64,000 nucleotides of DNA from contig NC_081811.1 in NCBI RefSeq assembly GCF_030704535.1, forward strand, positions 485,501 to 549,500, read 5' to 3'. This DNA is from Vitis vinifera (lineage: Eukaryota > Streptophyta > Magnoliopsida > Vitales > Vitaceae). The notes under the pieces were generated by a model. It worked only from the letters and a program-made list of their open reading frames with translations. It was not told the DNA's origin and made no database searches. Positions 23,013 through 36,034 of this stretch are shown here, piece after piece. Made by a program: the position numbers and the translations under genes. The first letter of the stretch is position 1; each line of letters begins with the position of its first letter.

Positions 23013-26000
23013 ATGCAGCACCGCCACGTGCCTCATCCACCCACCGGCGGCGGCAGCTCCGCCTCTGCCATGGCGGCGTTGGCCGACGCCAAGCGTGGTA
23101 AAAAGCGTGGCAGCTATAACTGTGGCAGGTGTGGTCAGCCGAAGAAAGGCCATTCTTGTAACCTCAGCGGCGCCGCTACGCCGACGGACTCATCCGCCTC
23201 GACGGCGGATCCGTCGCCGAGGCAGCAATATACGCACCTGCGGCGGGCGCTTTCGTTTGATGACAGCGACGTGAGGCGGTCGGCAGGGGCTGAGGAGGAG
23301 GTGGTTGTTGAAGATGAGGAGGAGGCGGGATCGGAGTTGGGGGGCGGTGGGTTGCCGGCGAGCTGCTTGTGGGAGGTGATGAGGAGACTGCCGCCGGCGG
23401 CAATGCTGGCAGCGGCGCAGGTGTGTAAGGGGTGGAGAGAGACAGCGAGGAGGCTATGGAGGTCCGCGGAGGAGCTCAGGCTTAGGGTTCCGGCGAGGGC
23501 TCAGGTTGGGTTTGTTGGATCGGTGTTGCAGAAGTGTCCGGGGCTTGTTAGGCTCTCTCTTAGAATGGAAAGGTTAGGGTCTTTGTAGGGTTTTGATGAC
23601 ACTATCTTTCAGATCTAGGGTTTGGTGGGATGACTCAGTCGATAATGGATCCAAGGATGTGAGCTAACTAAATGAAAACGATCTGAAGTTTCATGCAAAA
23701 AATAACAATAATAATAAACGTAAATAAAGATCTCATCTAGAGCTTCAACAGGAGGAAATTAAATTTTTTATTATGGAGTTCTACCACAAAGATTATTCCT
23801 TTAAGCTTGTTTAAGTGAAAAATTGATGCTGATTTATTTATCAACCACAAATCAACCTCTGAGCTGGAAAATCAGAATGTTTAATTTGACAGATCACTAT
23901 TAGATCCGTCATTTTTCTTGAAAAGATTTGTTTAAAATCTTTATTTGATTAATTTTAGCGGTTATGTAGTAAAAATTATGCATTTGTTGGAAAAAAAGAT
24001 TAAACAGAAAGTGTAAAATTGAAAGTGAAGGAGTATTGATCTGATTTTCATACTTTTGTTCGGTTGTGCAGTGTTGTGGATGCAACAATGCTGGCCTGCA
24101 TTGCATTTTCATGCCCTAATCTTGAACACATGGAGATTTCTACAGCTGTCACTGCCATCAACCGGATTACAGGGTATGTTTTCTATTTTGCTCTCTTGAT
24201 TAAAATGATAATTTACTTCTTTTATTTCATTTTATTTGGTGCGCTTATTTTTATCATGTTATAGATTTCAGAAACACTGCAAATATTGACCCACTCAATC
24301 TGAATTATTGCCCAAACCTGGATTTGGCATGAATGCAGAGCATGATTAGACCACCCAGCTTTAAAAAGTATTGGGGTAAACTTGATAATTCCCAAATTGG
24401 ACAATGAATTTTAATGCTGATTACATGATACTTTTGCGTGGATGTGGACCATAAACAATTTGTCATTTTCACTGTTGATGTTGTAGACCATGGTCATGAC
24501 TCTTCAGATTGCCTTTTGTGTTTGTGGGTGTTGGTTTGCTTTTCGTTGTTTAGATGAACTCTAGCCCTTCAACGTATCAAATGAACTTTATAGTCTCATT
24601 GTTGTTTGTTCTAAACTCTGCTGTGTGGTGTAAGATAAATGGTATGTACCACTTTCAAGTGAGTAATTGGGTCTGTGGAGTAAGATAAATAGTCTATACT
24701 ACTTTCAAGTAAGTAATTGGGTCATCTTATGATCTCCAATTGCAGAGATGAATTGGGTCGTTTTGTGGCGGATAAACGATGCCTTAAAAGCCTGAAGATG
24801 GAAGGGTGTTCTAATCTTGGGGGTTTTATTCTTTGTTCGTCAAGTCTCTCTACGCTTTGGCTTTCAGATCTGCACTCCCTGTCTAAGATGGTGATTATTT
24901 TTCCCTTATCCTTTTCTCTCTTAAGGTGCTGATCATCCTCAGTTCTAACTCATTTTCTTATTTATCTACTTACTTTTACATTTAAACCAATTCTCGTGTA
25001 CTTATCCAAGCCTCCTTTATGCAGGCTTTTAATTGCCCCAATTTAAAAGAGATTTCCTTGGACTTTTCTCGTCATGAAAATGATAGTACTGATCTTACTA
25101 CCATGGTTGATGGTCTGGCAAGGACCTGCCTAAGGTTGCAAAACATACACATTGCTTCAGTTAGACTTTCTCATTCAGTTGTCCTTGCTCTTGCAGCTGC
25201 AAACTTCAGGTTTTCCAAATACTTTAATCATGCTTAATATTTAGTTCATTAATTATGGGAATATCATCAATAATCTGTTAAGAGATCATTAAAAGCATTA
25301 CTCAATCATGTTTAGTTTGTTACTTTGGTTATGCAACTCATAGTTAGCTTATTAATTTGGTAATGTGGCTAATCCTTAGTCTAATAATTTGACACTGTGG
25401 TTGGTGCTGGGTTTATTATTTGTTGATATTCCCAGTATTTATTTTATTAATTCAGTTTAATAATTATGTGTCATTACAATTACTAAAATATGGATGGAAG
25501 CATTAAAAGTACATTACTAACTATTCAGCACTGCAGTCATAGAACCTTCATAGTCTACTTATGAAAAATCTGACTTTTTAAGCACCAGATGTCTAATGTC
25601 TAGAAGTTTGATACATGCTGCTTGATTGCTCTATGTTCAGGGGGCTGCGAATGCTTTCACTTCTACTTGGATCAGAAATCACTGATGCATCAGTTGCTGC
25701 AATTGCATCAAGCTATTCAAATTTAGAATTGCTTGATTTGAGTGGGTATGCACTAGTCCATAGTTTTGATTGTTGAGTATTTATAAGATAATCGGTTAGT
25801 CTTGAAAGCTATTTGCTTAGGTAACTTGTAAAGGTTCTGGTATTGTCTTCAGATTAAGGCAGTGTAAATGCTTCTCACTTTATGTTATTCCCCCTCCAGT
25901 TTTTAGTTGTTTTGCAGCTACCTCAACTTTTTATTCATTAAGTGAGGTAGTTGGCAAAGCTCAATTTTTTTAAGCAACAAATTCGCCCTTGTTTTTAACT

Positions 26001-28802
26001 TTTCAGAGAAAAAGACTTCATACTCTGGTAGTTAAGTTATACCTCCATATGTAACTTGCCCTTAATATAATATTGTAGAAGTGAGCACTTAAAAAAATAA
26101 TAATACTGTAGAAGTGAGCGCTATACTTGTAATAAATTTCCTAAGTTGTGTCTTAATTCTAGTCTTATGTAACATCTATGAAAACAGAGAAAAGGTCTGC
26201 AAGGGTAGGTTCCCTAATGAAAACACAGTATGAAATTGATTTCAGATATTTTACCTGCAATTGAGATTTTAGAAGAAAGATCTAATCTGCTTGATTTTCA
26301 AGACTCTCATTTTGAATCTATCTCTGACCTTTTCAGGTCTAGTATCAGTGACAGTGGCATTGGAATGATTTGCAATGTGTTCCCTGAAACCCTATCAAGA
26401 CTGCTTCTTGCAGTCTGCCCTAACATTTCATCCAGTAATTTCCAACTCCAGTTCCCAATCTGCTATACTCCTTTGTTTGTCTATTTATTTGTTCCTGAAT
26501 TAGCTATTGTTTATTAATCTCTTATCTTTTGTCTTTCAGGTGGCATTCAATTTGCCACAGCTCAATTGCCCCTTTTGGAACTTATGGACTGTGGGATGAC
26601 CATAAGTGACCCAAATTCCCAGGGTCCACCCTCTGAAGAAAACATTGATTGTGAATCACAGCAAGTTTCCAACAGTAAGATGCACCTTATTTACCAGAAG
26701 CTGATCATTAAACACAGTCGGTTGAAAAAACTCAGTTTGTGGGGTTGTTCTGGCTTAGATGTGAGCTTCTTTATCCTAAAATGATAACTAAGCATATAGA
26801 GCATTATCGAGGCAGTTTCTGTCTTTAAATATTGAATTTGTGAATTTACTTGCAGGCTCTGTATTTAAACTGCCCTGAACTCAATGATTTGAATCTGAAC
26901 TCTTGTACAAATTTGCATCCAGGTATGTTATCTGGTGCCCTCTGCTGAGCACATGATCTTTAATTCTTTATAAAGACTTGGAATTTGGATTTCTTTTATT
27001 TAATTAATGATTTTGTTCTTTTTCCTCAGAGAGATTGCTTCTTCAGTGTCCCAATCTGGAGAGCGTACACGCATCAGGTTGCCAAGACATACTAGTTGGA
27101 GCCATTGAAAGCCAGGTAGAAAAGCCAGTTTCTCGTAGAGTTCATTAAACATTTTTAATGGTGCACTGATATGTTTTAGTATTTGGATGATTGCTTTCCT
27201 AGTCAATGCGAGTCCAAAGGATTGGTAATTTCTTTGGTATCCAGACTGAACCCCCAAAACTAGTGTGTTTGCAGCATTATATGGTTGTCACTTTGTTGAT
27301 TGAGAATTTCATGGTCCTGCAGGATGGAAAAGAGTTCCCTTTTCTTATTCTGGTATTAGTTTCTTGAAATTAGGCTAGTAATGTGTTTTAATAATACACC
27401 CACTCACATGACAACTATAAATTTATGTGCTTCCTTTCACTGGAACAATGTCGTTCTTTAAGGCTACATTTGGCATGCTGGATAAAAGGTTCAAATGTGA
27501 TGAACTAGGTTTTATTATGTTTCAAGGATATTATTCTCTCAGGAAACAATATCCCTATTTTATGTCTGGTTCTTTATTGAAATAAGGATGACGTTGGAAA
27601 ACATATTTGTTCGCAAAACCTTATGTTGAGATGAGATTATCCAATCCCATGGATGTGTACCCTACCTACATGAGTGGGACTTTTAAATCCCATCTATGGG
27701 GGATTAGTGAGCTGGATAACTTATCAGTCCTTGCAACTTACCCCTATCCAAACATGGGAATAGGATTTTGAAATCCTAGTTCACCTCGTTATTGTACCAA
27801 GCAGAGTATAAGATTACATTGGTGGAATCCTTAGTTGAAATTCCATGTTCTTATCCTTTTTGATGCACAAGTTATGGAACACCTTTCACGAAAATATGCT
27901 AGTTGTCTATGTTGCCCAATCTTATATTCAGCAAAACATTGCATCAAAGTAGAGATACATATCAAACTATTAGTGATGTGGGCCTCATGCAACATATTTG
28001 ATGTCCTTTACATTTGCTTTGAATGAATAAAAAAGTGAATCTATCAATCATTTGATTCTAGTTGAGGTGGGTTTGACCAGAGCTCAGATTCTCATTCAAA
28101 ATTTGGTCTTTCATGATTCACACTCCACAAGATTATTATGGCATGTTTGAATATAACACTATCTTGTGACACCTTCGAATATAACATAATGTTTTCCTTA
28201 TGTTTATATGAAGATTGAAATGGATTGCACAAAATTATGGTCATCAAACTTTTGCAATTTCCTGGTGTTGCAGGTTAATAATGGTTCTGCTGTAGAAAAT
28301 CAGTTCCCTAGCAAACGATTAGCTGATGGCTCCAAGAGGGTTCGAGTTCCATATTTTTTAAGCCCTCAGGTAAATTGAAAAGCCCATTTAACTGTAAGCA
28401 ATGTTTGTAATAAAGAAATGTTTTGTTGACAAATTTTAGGCAACTCAGTCTCATGCTTGCAGTTTATAATTGGTAGTTTGTTGTTAATAACTACTAATTC
28501 TCTGAAGTTTGTGGGGGTATGCCATTATGCATGCCTGATTGTCTCATATTGTACAAATACTTCAATGACTAGCAAATGGAATTCACCATAATAATAATAT
28601 CATCAAAGCACAGTTTAGTTGCAGATTTTCATTTTTCCTTTTCCATTTATATGACTAAACTCTAGTTGAAGCTCTTTCTTTTCTTAAAACCAACTCGTGT
28701 TATATTTCAGTATCTTACTAAAGCTTTTGTTTTCTTTTATAGCCATCAGACTTTAAGATGGGGAGGGCCCAGAAACGCCGGTGCACTCTGCTCATGGATT
28801 AG
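23013..28802 (+). CDS. FBL17: F-box/LRR-repeat protein, probable FBL17 orthologue
   Basis: Eleven exons: 23013-23572, 24072-24173, 24746-24890, 25025-25209, 25641-25745, 26337-26434, 26540-26760, 26856-26922, 27030-27115, 28274-28369, 28743-28802. All junctions are GT-AG with matching phases; total 1725 nt, 574 residues. The N-terminus has a basic patch and a Cys/His knuckle (C37, C40, H47, C49), then an acidic stretch. An F-box follows at about 113-155 (LPASCLWEVMRRLPPAAMLA...CKGWRE), then leucine-rich repeats to about residue 530, and a basic tail. F-box proteins recruit targets to SCF ubiquitin ligases in the nucleus/cytosol. FBL17 triggers destruction of KRP CDK inhibitors at G1/S and in the male germ line. 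Size close to the Arabidopsis protein, the N-terminal Cys motif and the E2F site support FBL17; the F-box/LRR class itself is certain. A second in-frame ATG lies at 23070. Confidence 0.85.
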
Positions 28803-30290
28803 TAATATATGTGCCCTAAACACCACACTAACTGTACACTCAAGAGCAAATTCTTGTTGGTCCTCAGGAACCAAATGATCTGTAATTGTTGAAATGGTGG
28901 TTTGTGTGCTGGTGCCCACTGAATAGTGCCTTACCCTCTTTTACATCCCAAAACAAATATTGTTTCATTTTCAAAGTCAAGTTGACATAGGAAGAGACAT
29001 GGCATGAACATTTAAGTTTATCGGCTCTTCCTGCCTCTCAAATAAAGAATTTATTTCCCTTTGTCATCGCATTTGTGTGCAAGCTTCTGTTTTGATTTCT
29101 TTTGCGTGTCCAAGGCCCTGCTATAAATAGCCTTGTCCGTTCCCCATTTCCCATTTCCCATTCCCTGATTGTTGGTACACGAACTATTGGATAGGGTTGA
29201 TTGGTGGGCGAATCCAATAATATCTCCTTGAAAATTACCTTTGTTTGCAGGAGTTTGTCCCAAGGAAAATGGACAATTGGTGTTGGTCGTCAATCAGGCA
29301 ACTAAAGTAGTTGTTGGATTCGCCCCCAATCAGTCAGACAACTATTAAAGTCACGGGTTTAAGATATATGATTTTTAAATTTGTATTAAATTCGATTTTT
29401 ATGTGATTTCTAAATTTGTTAAATAAAAGTTCAAGTATAGATTGATTGATTTGATTTTGAGTATTAAAATTAAACTGAATCAATATAATTAATGATTATT
29501 TTGATTAGAAAGTGATTCTAAAAAACGTTTTTTAAAACTATTGTCATATGATTTTTTAGAAGAATTGTTTTTTATTTTGTTAATTTGGGTAAAAAAAAAT
29601 TATAAGTAGATATTATTTGAATAAATACCAAAGGCTTGCACTATAACATGACTTATGTGTCAATAGATGGATATAATATTAACATTAATAACATAATTAA
29701 TAAGTATTATATATTATAAGTTTATATATATAATTTTTGGTTTAACTTTAGTTATTATCTCTCTTTTAAATAGAAAATCGTGCATCAAAGCCGCTTAATT
29801 TGATTTTACATCTAGAAAATCAAAATCATTAAAAAATATTAAGGTACCGTGGTGATATCTATGGAACAAAAAATTTGAACTATTAAAATCTAAATGGTTG
29901 AATAAAGTTCGAATCAAATGAGAGCAAAGTAATTAGGATACCATCAATAAAACTTAAAAATATATACCTAATTGATCATGTTTTTCTGATCCAATCAACC
30001 GTTAAATTCGGTTTGATCGATTATTTTATCCTTTCAATCGACTTTTTATACACTCAAAAAGTACACGTGGTAAAGGTCATTTTAGACCATTACTTCAGAA
30101 AACATAGATTTTAATGGCAGAGATTGAAAAGGTAAATGTGGTCGAACCGTAATATTCATAAAATTTGAGGATCAATTTGGAATTTTAATAAAACGCACCT
30201 AATAATTTCCTCCTGTACTTGGGATGAAAAACTCGACGCCACGTTCTTCTTCTTCTTCATTCTCTCACTCTACAGTATTAACGTCCAAAT
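28803..30290. other. Intergenic: 3' flank of F-box gene and promoter of kinase gene
   Basis: The first few hundred bases include the F-box 3' UTR. An inverted repeat lies at 29199-29217 and 29314-29331. From 29340 to 30180 the DNA is AT-rich without features. A G-box (CACGTG) is at 30064-30069, about 225 bp upstream of the kinase ATG, and a CT-rich likely leader follows. Confidence 0.45.
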
Positions 30291-33200
30291 ATGGAGGTCG
30301 CTTCCTTTTCAACATCCTCACAAGGGTTTTGGTCTTCTTCTTCCTCATCAGGTCTACTTCTTCTCCTAATTCTCTATTCGTTTTTTCCCCACAATTTCAG
30401 ATAAATTTGCGTTATTTCCTTACATACTGCAAAATTGTAAATTTCATATAAAAAATGCATCCACAGCCCTAATTTTTTATTAATTGAAGAATAATGTGTT
30501 TGATCTGGTAATCAAATGACAGTTTCGAGGCGTATCTTGTTTTCGAAACATGTTTTATGTTTTATGTAAAGCAAAATATCGATTCTTTGCAGCAATGCCT
30601 TTGATATGGGGAAATTTCGTGTTCAAAGGATCAAAACGAGGGCCAAGACCAGATACTCATAAGAGAAAGTAATTTTTTTTTGGAAAGAAGAAACTGAAAC
30701 ATGTTTGAAGTTTACTCATTCAAATTATCTTTGTTTCGGGTCTTTGAGTTTAGGTTTTGTGTTGTTTGATCGCTTATTTTTTTTGGATAATTGTTCTTGG
30801 TTTGTGTTGATTAAGAGGGGTGACTCATCTGCAGAGCTTTTTCTGCTAAGAAAGGTGAAGGTTCCAATAACGTATAGATGTTCCGTGCTCAATTCACCAA
30901 CTAGACGAAGTGTGCAACCTTTGTTTGGTGGGACTAGGTCTCAATTTGGAAGGGAAAGCTGTTTGAAGGTTAAATTTTGCTGCTAACCATCAAAATATTT
31001 TCTTCTTCTTAATTTTTGGAATTTTAGGAATTGTAAATATAGGTATGGTTATTTTTAGTGATATATTGGCTTACTTAATTTTCAGGTTTCATGTAGTCAA
31101 AAGGGAGAAATCCCTGTCGTGGATGGCAGGTATGCCGGTTTTCAATTTGGATGACTAGATTCAGAAGTTCATGAAACCCCTCGCTAAATAGGAAAAGATA
31201 AAGTAAATAAAAAAAATCACATTCTCTTTTTTAATATGATGAGAGTATCACAGTGGTGTCATTTTTTCTGGCTGAATTTGAATGCTATAACTTTGATTCA
31301 TAATTTCGGGTCAAATTGGCTCTTTAACCCAACAAAATAATAAAATATATGTATTAGCCATGTTTTCAAATTGTTATTTGAACTAGGCTACTAGCCCTTT
31401 TCATATACATATATATATAAATTATTTAGAAACCACATTTTGAAATGGTGGTTCCAAACAATTTTAGAAAACAAAAAATGGAAAGACAAAGGATGAGCGA
31501 GAAAAAGGCTATTTTGAACAAAAGTTTCAAAACATTCCCCCAAGGGATGTTTTGTTTGGATGAAAGACCATTTTGAACTGAAACTCTTTGATTCATATCA
31601 TACATTTATAAGTGAGATGGTCATTTTGTAGTTTTGATTTAAATATATGTTGCGACAGCAAGCATGTTTTCCTAATGATCCAATTTTCTATGAACTATGA
31701 AACGCAGGGAAGTTGAACACTATTTACTTTGATGTTTTCACTTCTCAGTTGACCTTGAGGCCTGGTTCAAGTAGTAAAAAGGTCGTGGAGGGTTTGTGGG
31801 AGGTTTTAGGTTCAAGTTCCAATGGGAACAAAAATTTACTTGTAAAAAAAATGTTCACTTTTTCAGTTGTGTATGCAATCATGCGTATTCTTTGAATTTA
31901 AACTGTCGTTTTCATTTCTTTTCAAGGTGTATGGATGAGATATATGATACTTTGGCTGAACGTCTTCTTCCTACTGCAGCAGTAGCATCAAATCCTAATT
32001 TAAAGTAAGTTATAGCTTCTTGACTCAAGCAATCTTATTATAATTATTTTTTGATAGGCAAATAAGACTTTATATATATGAAGTGTCATTCAAAAGTGCC
32101 CATCAAGCAATCTTAGTATGTTGGCATGTTGTATTACTGAACAGTGCTGCTAAGTAACATACTGCAGACTCAAGCACTCAACAATGCCTTATCCTAATTG
32201 TCTGGCTCCTCTTTTCTTCCTTTTTCTTCTCACTCTACATGCTGATGATAAATGTGAGAATTGATATATTGGTACCTTACTATTGGACACCTCTTTCCTG
32301 ATGCAAAGAGAAGGGCCCGGCCACTCCTGGGTGAGTTTGGATCTGGAGCAGACCATGCAACCTGAGGCCCCACTCCCTGGGCCTGCTTCATCGTAGCTGA
32401 GAAGGAGACATCGTCTGCCGAATGGGCCAAATTGAGAACATATTGGCCTTGGAGTAGCCCATAAGAGGTGTTGGAGCCCTTTTGGCCAGAGGCAAGGTCC
32501 AATCAAGGCCTTCTGTCTGAAATCTGAAGGGGACTACATAGGAGAATGTAGCCATAGGGTTGTTTAATTCTGTTGACCCAAGTGTGTCCACTGGTCGCCA
32601 TCTGAAGCAACATTGACTAGCCAATGGCAGCCCTAACACAGTGGCTTAGGCGCAGCCTGAGAAATCGGAATTGTCTAATCTGTGGTGCCTCAGCTCCATT
32701 CCCATACACCAGCAAGGTAACCGTTGACCCAGCCAGGGTTAGGACATTGGAGACTACATAAGGATGCCCAGACCCCAGCTGGGGGTGAGCCTGTTTATCT
32801 CTCATAGTATGACTCCCTCTAACTCCTATGCTTGACTACAACGCACTCTCCATTTGGTGCAAAAGTTGAGCTTCTATCCTAGAGCCAGTTGTTTATTGCA
32901 AGCTCTGTTGGTAGATTCCAAACTGACCTGACTGTTGGAGGGGCATAGTTAGGGGTCACACAACTATCCTTGTGTGCAGGAGTTTGTCCTAGTGAGGTTG
33001 AGCGGTTCGTGCAGTCGCCAGTCACCCTGGCAAAATGTTGTTGGGCTTGCCCATCTATTGACCCAAATCATAAGTCCATGCACCAACCCAAAGCATCCCT
33101 CATGTCATTTTAGGATAGTGCAAAGGAAATTAGATTGCAAAGGAAAAATCTTTCAATGGGTACATCCTTGGGTTTTAACTCTCTTAGAGTTTATGGGAGT

Positions 33201-36034
33201 CTACATGGACATGCTTATGAATGTCTGTGTGGTTATAAATTTCCAATTCTTTTCCTACCTGTGGTTCCCAGCTTTCTCTCCATAGGCTTTGAACTATAGG
33301 ACACAGGGGCTGCATGATAATAGTCAATGAGAAACTGTATGTTAGTTTCACTTATTGTTTTATCATTTAGGAATTATTGTAAAGAGCATGTTTTTTGCTC
33401 CTGTTTGACCAATTAAAAGATTTTTTATTACTTTTCAGAAGAATTATCTGTGTAAAATATTGTGCAGGCGTATTGTGGGTTTAGCTGGTCCTCCTGGTGC
33501 TGGAAAGAGCACTCTAGCATCTGAAGTAGCTTGGCGTGTCAACAAGTTATGGCCACAAAAAGCTTCATCATTTGATTCTCAAGTTGGGCCTCCAGATGTT
33601 GCTGCAGTTCTTCCCATGGATGGGTTCCATCTTTATCGTCATCAGCTGGATGCAATGGAGGTTGGCCTTCCCCAAAATTTTTACTTTATTTTTATTTTTT
33701 GGTTTTCTACCTTGACTTCCATTCCAAAGCATTGCTTTACTTTGTGGGCATTTCCTAGTCTTTAGAGCACTATTTGAATGACAATAAACTCAGAAAAGCC
33801 TCAAATAAAATGCAAGAGAACACTAGTGCTGTGGAACAAGTCTCAATGTTATTAAGGAACAGACTATGATGCAACTGTTGAAAAAAAAAATTGAACACAA
33901 ATCACCAATCTTGATACTGGTTATAACTAGATGCATCAATATGCTGTATGCTTGAGGTGTAACACATGAGATTATAAGGAGTCTTAAACATCATTTTTAA
34001 AGAAATTTTGTGGGAAAGGTCTTTATCCAAATTTATTTAGAGAACTCCAAGCGAGAATAGAGTACGAGTTTGGAACAATATCCTAAAGTGAGTTATCTTG
34101 GGGATTTAGGTTTGAAGAATATTAGTTACTATATTAATTTGCATTTAAGGAATATCATTTTATTCATCTTTTGTGAATGGCATAAAACAAAGAAGAACCT
34201 ACAATCTGATGCATCATTTTTGTGGTATGAAGCACTTTAAATATACTGTGGTCCTATATATGTACTTTTGATTTTACCATGAGAGGTGCTATAAGATGTT
34301 AAAGCACTGTCTTTTAGGTATTATGATTGCATATATATGAACCATAATGCTTCATAGTTGAAACTTTCCAGATATTTGTAATTCTGAGTAATGTTCTTGA
34401 ATCTTAGGATCCAGAGGAAGCCCACGCAAGAAGGGGAGGTGAGGTTTCTATTTATGATATCACTAATTTGAAACCTTGTAAACATTACCAGTTTTAATCC
34501 TGCAATTGGTCAATCAGCTCCATGGACATTTGATCCCACTCGACTGCTGACATGTCTGAAGAGACTGCGGCATGAGGTGAGTAGCTATTGATGTTGGCTG
34601 CGTCATTTTATTCTTGTTGAGACTTTAGAACTGGTTGGTGCATAAACTTATCTTTTTTTTTTTTTTTCAAAAATAAAAAATAAAAAATTTGTGGTACATG
34701 AGTACTTTTCTCATATTGCATTATGATGAGCAATATTTTCTGTAGGGGTCAGTTTATGCACCATCGTTTGATCATGGTGTTGGAGATCCAGTTGAAGATG
34801 ATATATTTATCAGCCTCCAGTAAGTAATTTACTTCTTTCACATAGATAATCTTATCAACAGCTGCCGCTGATTTCATAATGAACTGGGTGTTTATGAACA
34901 TTTATCCAGTCCATATGATAGTAACCATGGAATTTTGATTTATGTAATTGAGGGACAACATGGGTGTTGGTGTACAACATGTGTACCTTGGAAAATCCAT
35001 TTTGAATCAAGGACACTAGTTCTTTTTTCTAACTGATTTATATTTTGGCCACTTTACTCTCTTTCCTTTTCTTTGTTTTTTTTTTCTTTCTTTTCCATGT
35101 ATTCGTGTTTCATTTTGTCTTGTTTTGTTTTATTTATTTATTTTTTTGTGGAGGGAATGCAGCCATGGTGTTTTGGGGTTGTTTGTTCTGTTTGATTTTG
35201 TGAAGGTGGTTGCAGCAGCACATAACTCTCTTTTATCCAAGTGGTAGGGGCTTTTGTCCATACTGTATCAAACAAGCTTTTTTTCTTGTTTGCAGGCACA
35301 AAGTAGTGATAGTAGAAGGAAATTATTTACTCTTGCAAGAAGGGGATTGGAAGGAGGTATCATCTATGTTTGATGAGAAATGGTAAGCATTGAATTCTTT
35401 CTGGAAATTATTGCTCCCTTGGTTATTTGAGGGCAGCAATGTTTTGTTGAGAGAAGTATATGATAGTAATACTGCTGAGACTCTATGCTACACCTGGACA
35501 CAAACTTAAGCTTGAAATTCTTCATGCTTAACAATTTAATATGATCTTATTTAAGTGTTTTAGAAGGGGGTGGGTGTGGTTTCTGTGCTTTGCCTACTTA
35601 AGTTCTTATCCCTTGCATTTCTTGTCTAGGTTCATTGAGGTTGACATCAATACATCTATGGAGCGAGTTGTAAAAAGACATGTTTCAACAGGTGTTCAGT
35701 CTCATATTGTTAAGCAATTGCTTATCTGTAAAAGTGAAAAAAAATGGTCCTGTACTGATCTGCTTATGTTCTGCTTTTTATAGGAAAGCCCCCAGATATT
35801 GCTAAATGGCGGGTAAGCTTCATTGGGTTCTTATCAGTTCCTTTGACACTCTCCTTATCATCAAACCTCTCTATTAAAGTGTTTTTTTTTTCCTTTTTTT
35901 AAATCCTAATTGATCCTCCAAGTTTTTAACTTGTAATTGGCTTTCAGATAGAATACAATGATCGGCCCAATGCAGAGCTCATAATCAAGTCAAAGAGAAA
36001 TGCTGACCTAGTAATAAGGTCAGTGAATTTCTGA
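30291..36034 (+). CDS. P-loop kinase of the uridine kinase / phosphoribulokinase superfamily (At1g03030-like)
   Basis: Twelve exons: 30291-30351, 30835-30968, 31086-31129, 31927-32004, 33468-33660, 34408-34438, 34518-34576, 34746-34819, 35296-35382, 35630-35691, 35784-35812, 35948-36034. Phases agree throughout; 939 nt, 312 residues. The Walker A motif GPPGAGKST spans about residues 113-121. It is followed by the PMDGFHLYRHQLD and RRGAPWTFDP motifs typical of the bacterial YggC / yeast Yfh7 / PanK-like branch, and VVIVEGNYLLL as the Walker B region. The first 60 or so residues are Ser/Arg-rich and may be a plastid or mitochondrial transit peptide. The start at 30291 was chosen because it gives the right phase into exon 2; an upstream ATG at 30224 is in another frame. 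The substrate is unknown; a small-molecule phosphotransferase is the safe description. Intron 4 (32005-33467) is unusually long. Confidence 0.85.
32045..33090. repeat. Unclassified GC-richer block inside kinase intron 4
   Basis: This part of the intron is clearly richer in G+C than the flanking intron and starts after a T-run followed by gataggcaaa. It shares the phrase TGCAGGAGTTTGTCC (near 32978) with the intergenic sequence near 29250, which suggests a dispersed repeat, possibly a LINE or LTR remnant. Open frames on the minus strand (60-105 codons) show no domain. Ends and class are not established. Confidence 0.35.

Noticed and set aside
30224-30451. ATG at 30224 as the start of the kinase gene
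   Set aside because: Its frame does not match the phase of exon 2, whereas the ATG at 30291 does and gives a transit-peptide-like start.
32189-32805. Minus-strand ORFs of 62-105 codons in kinase intron 4
   Set aside because: They sit inside a phase-verified intron, overlap each other and resemble no family.
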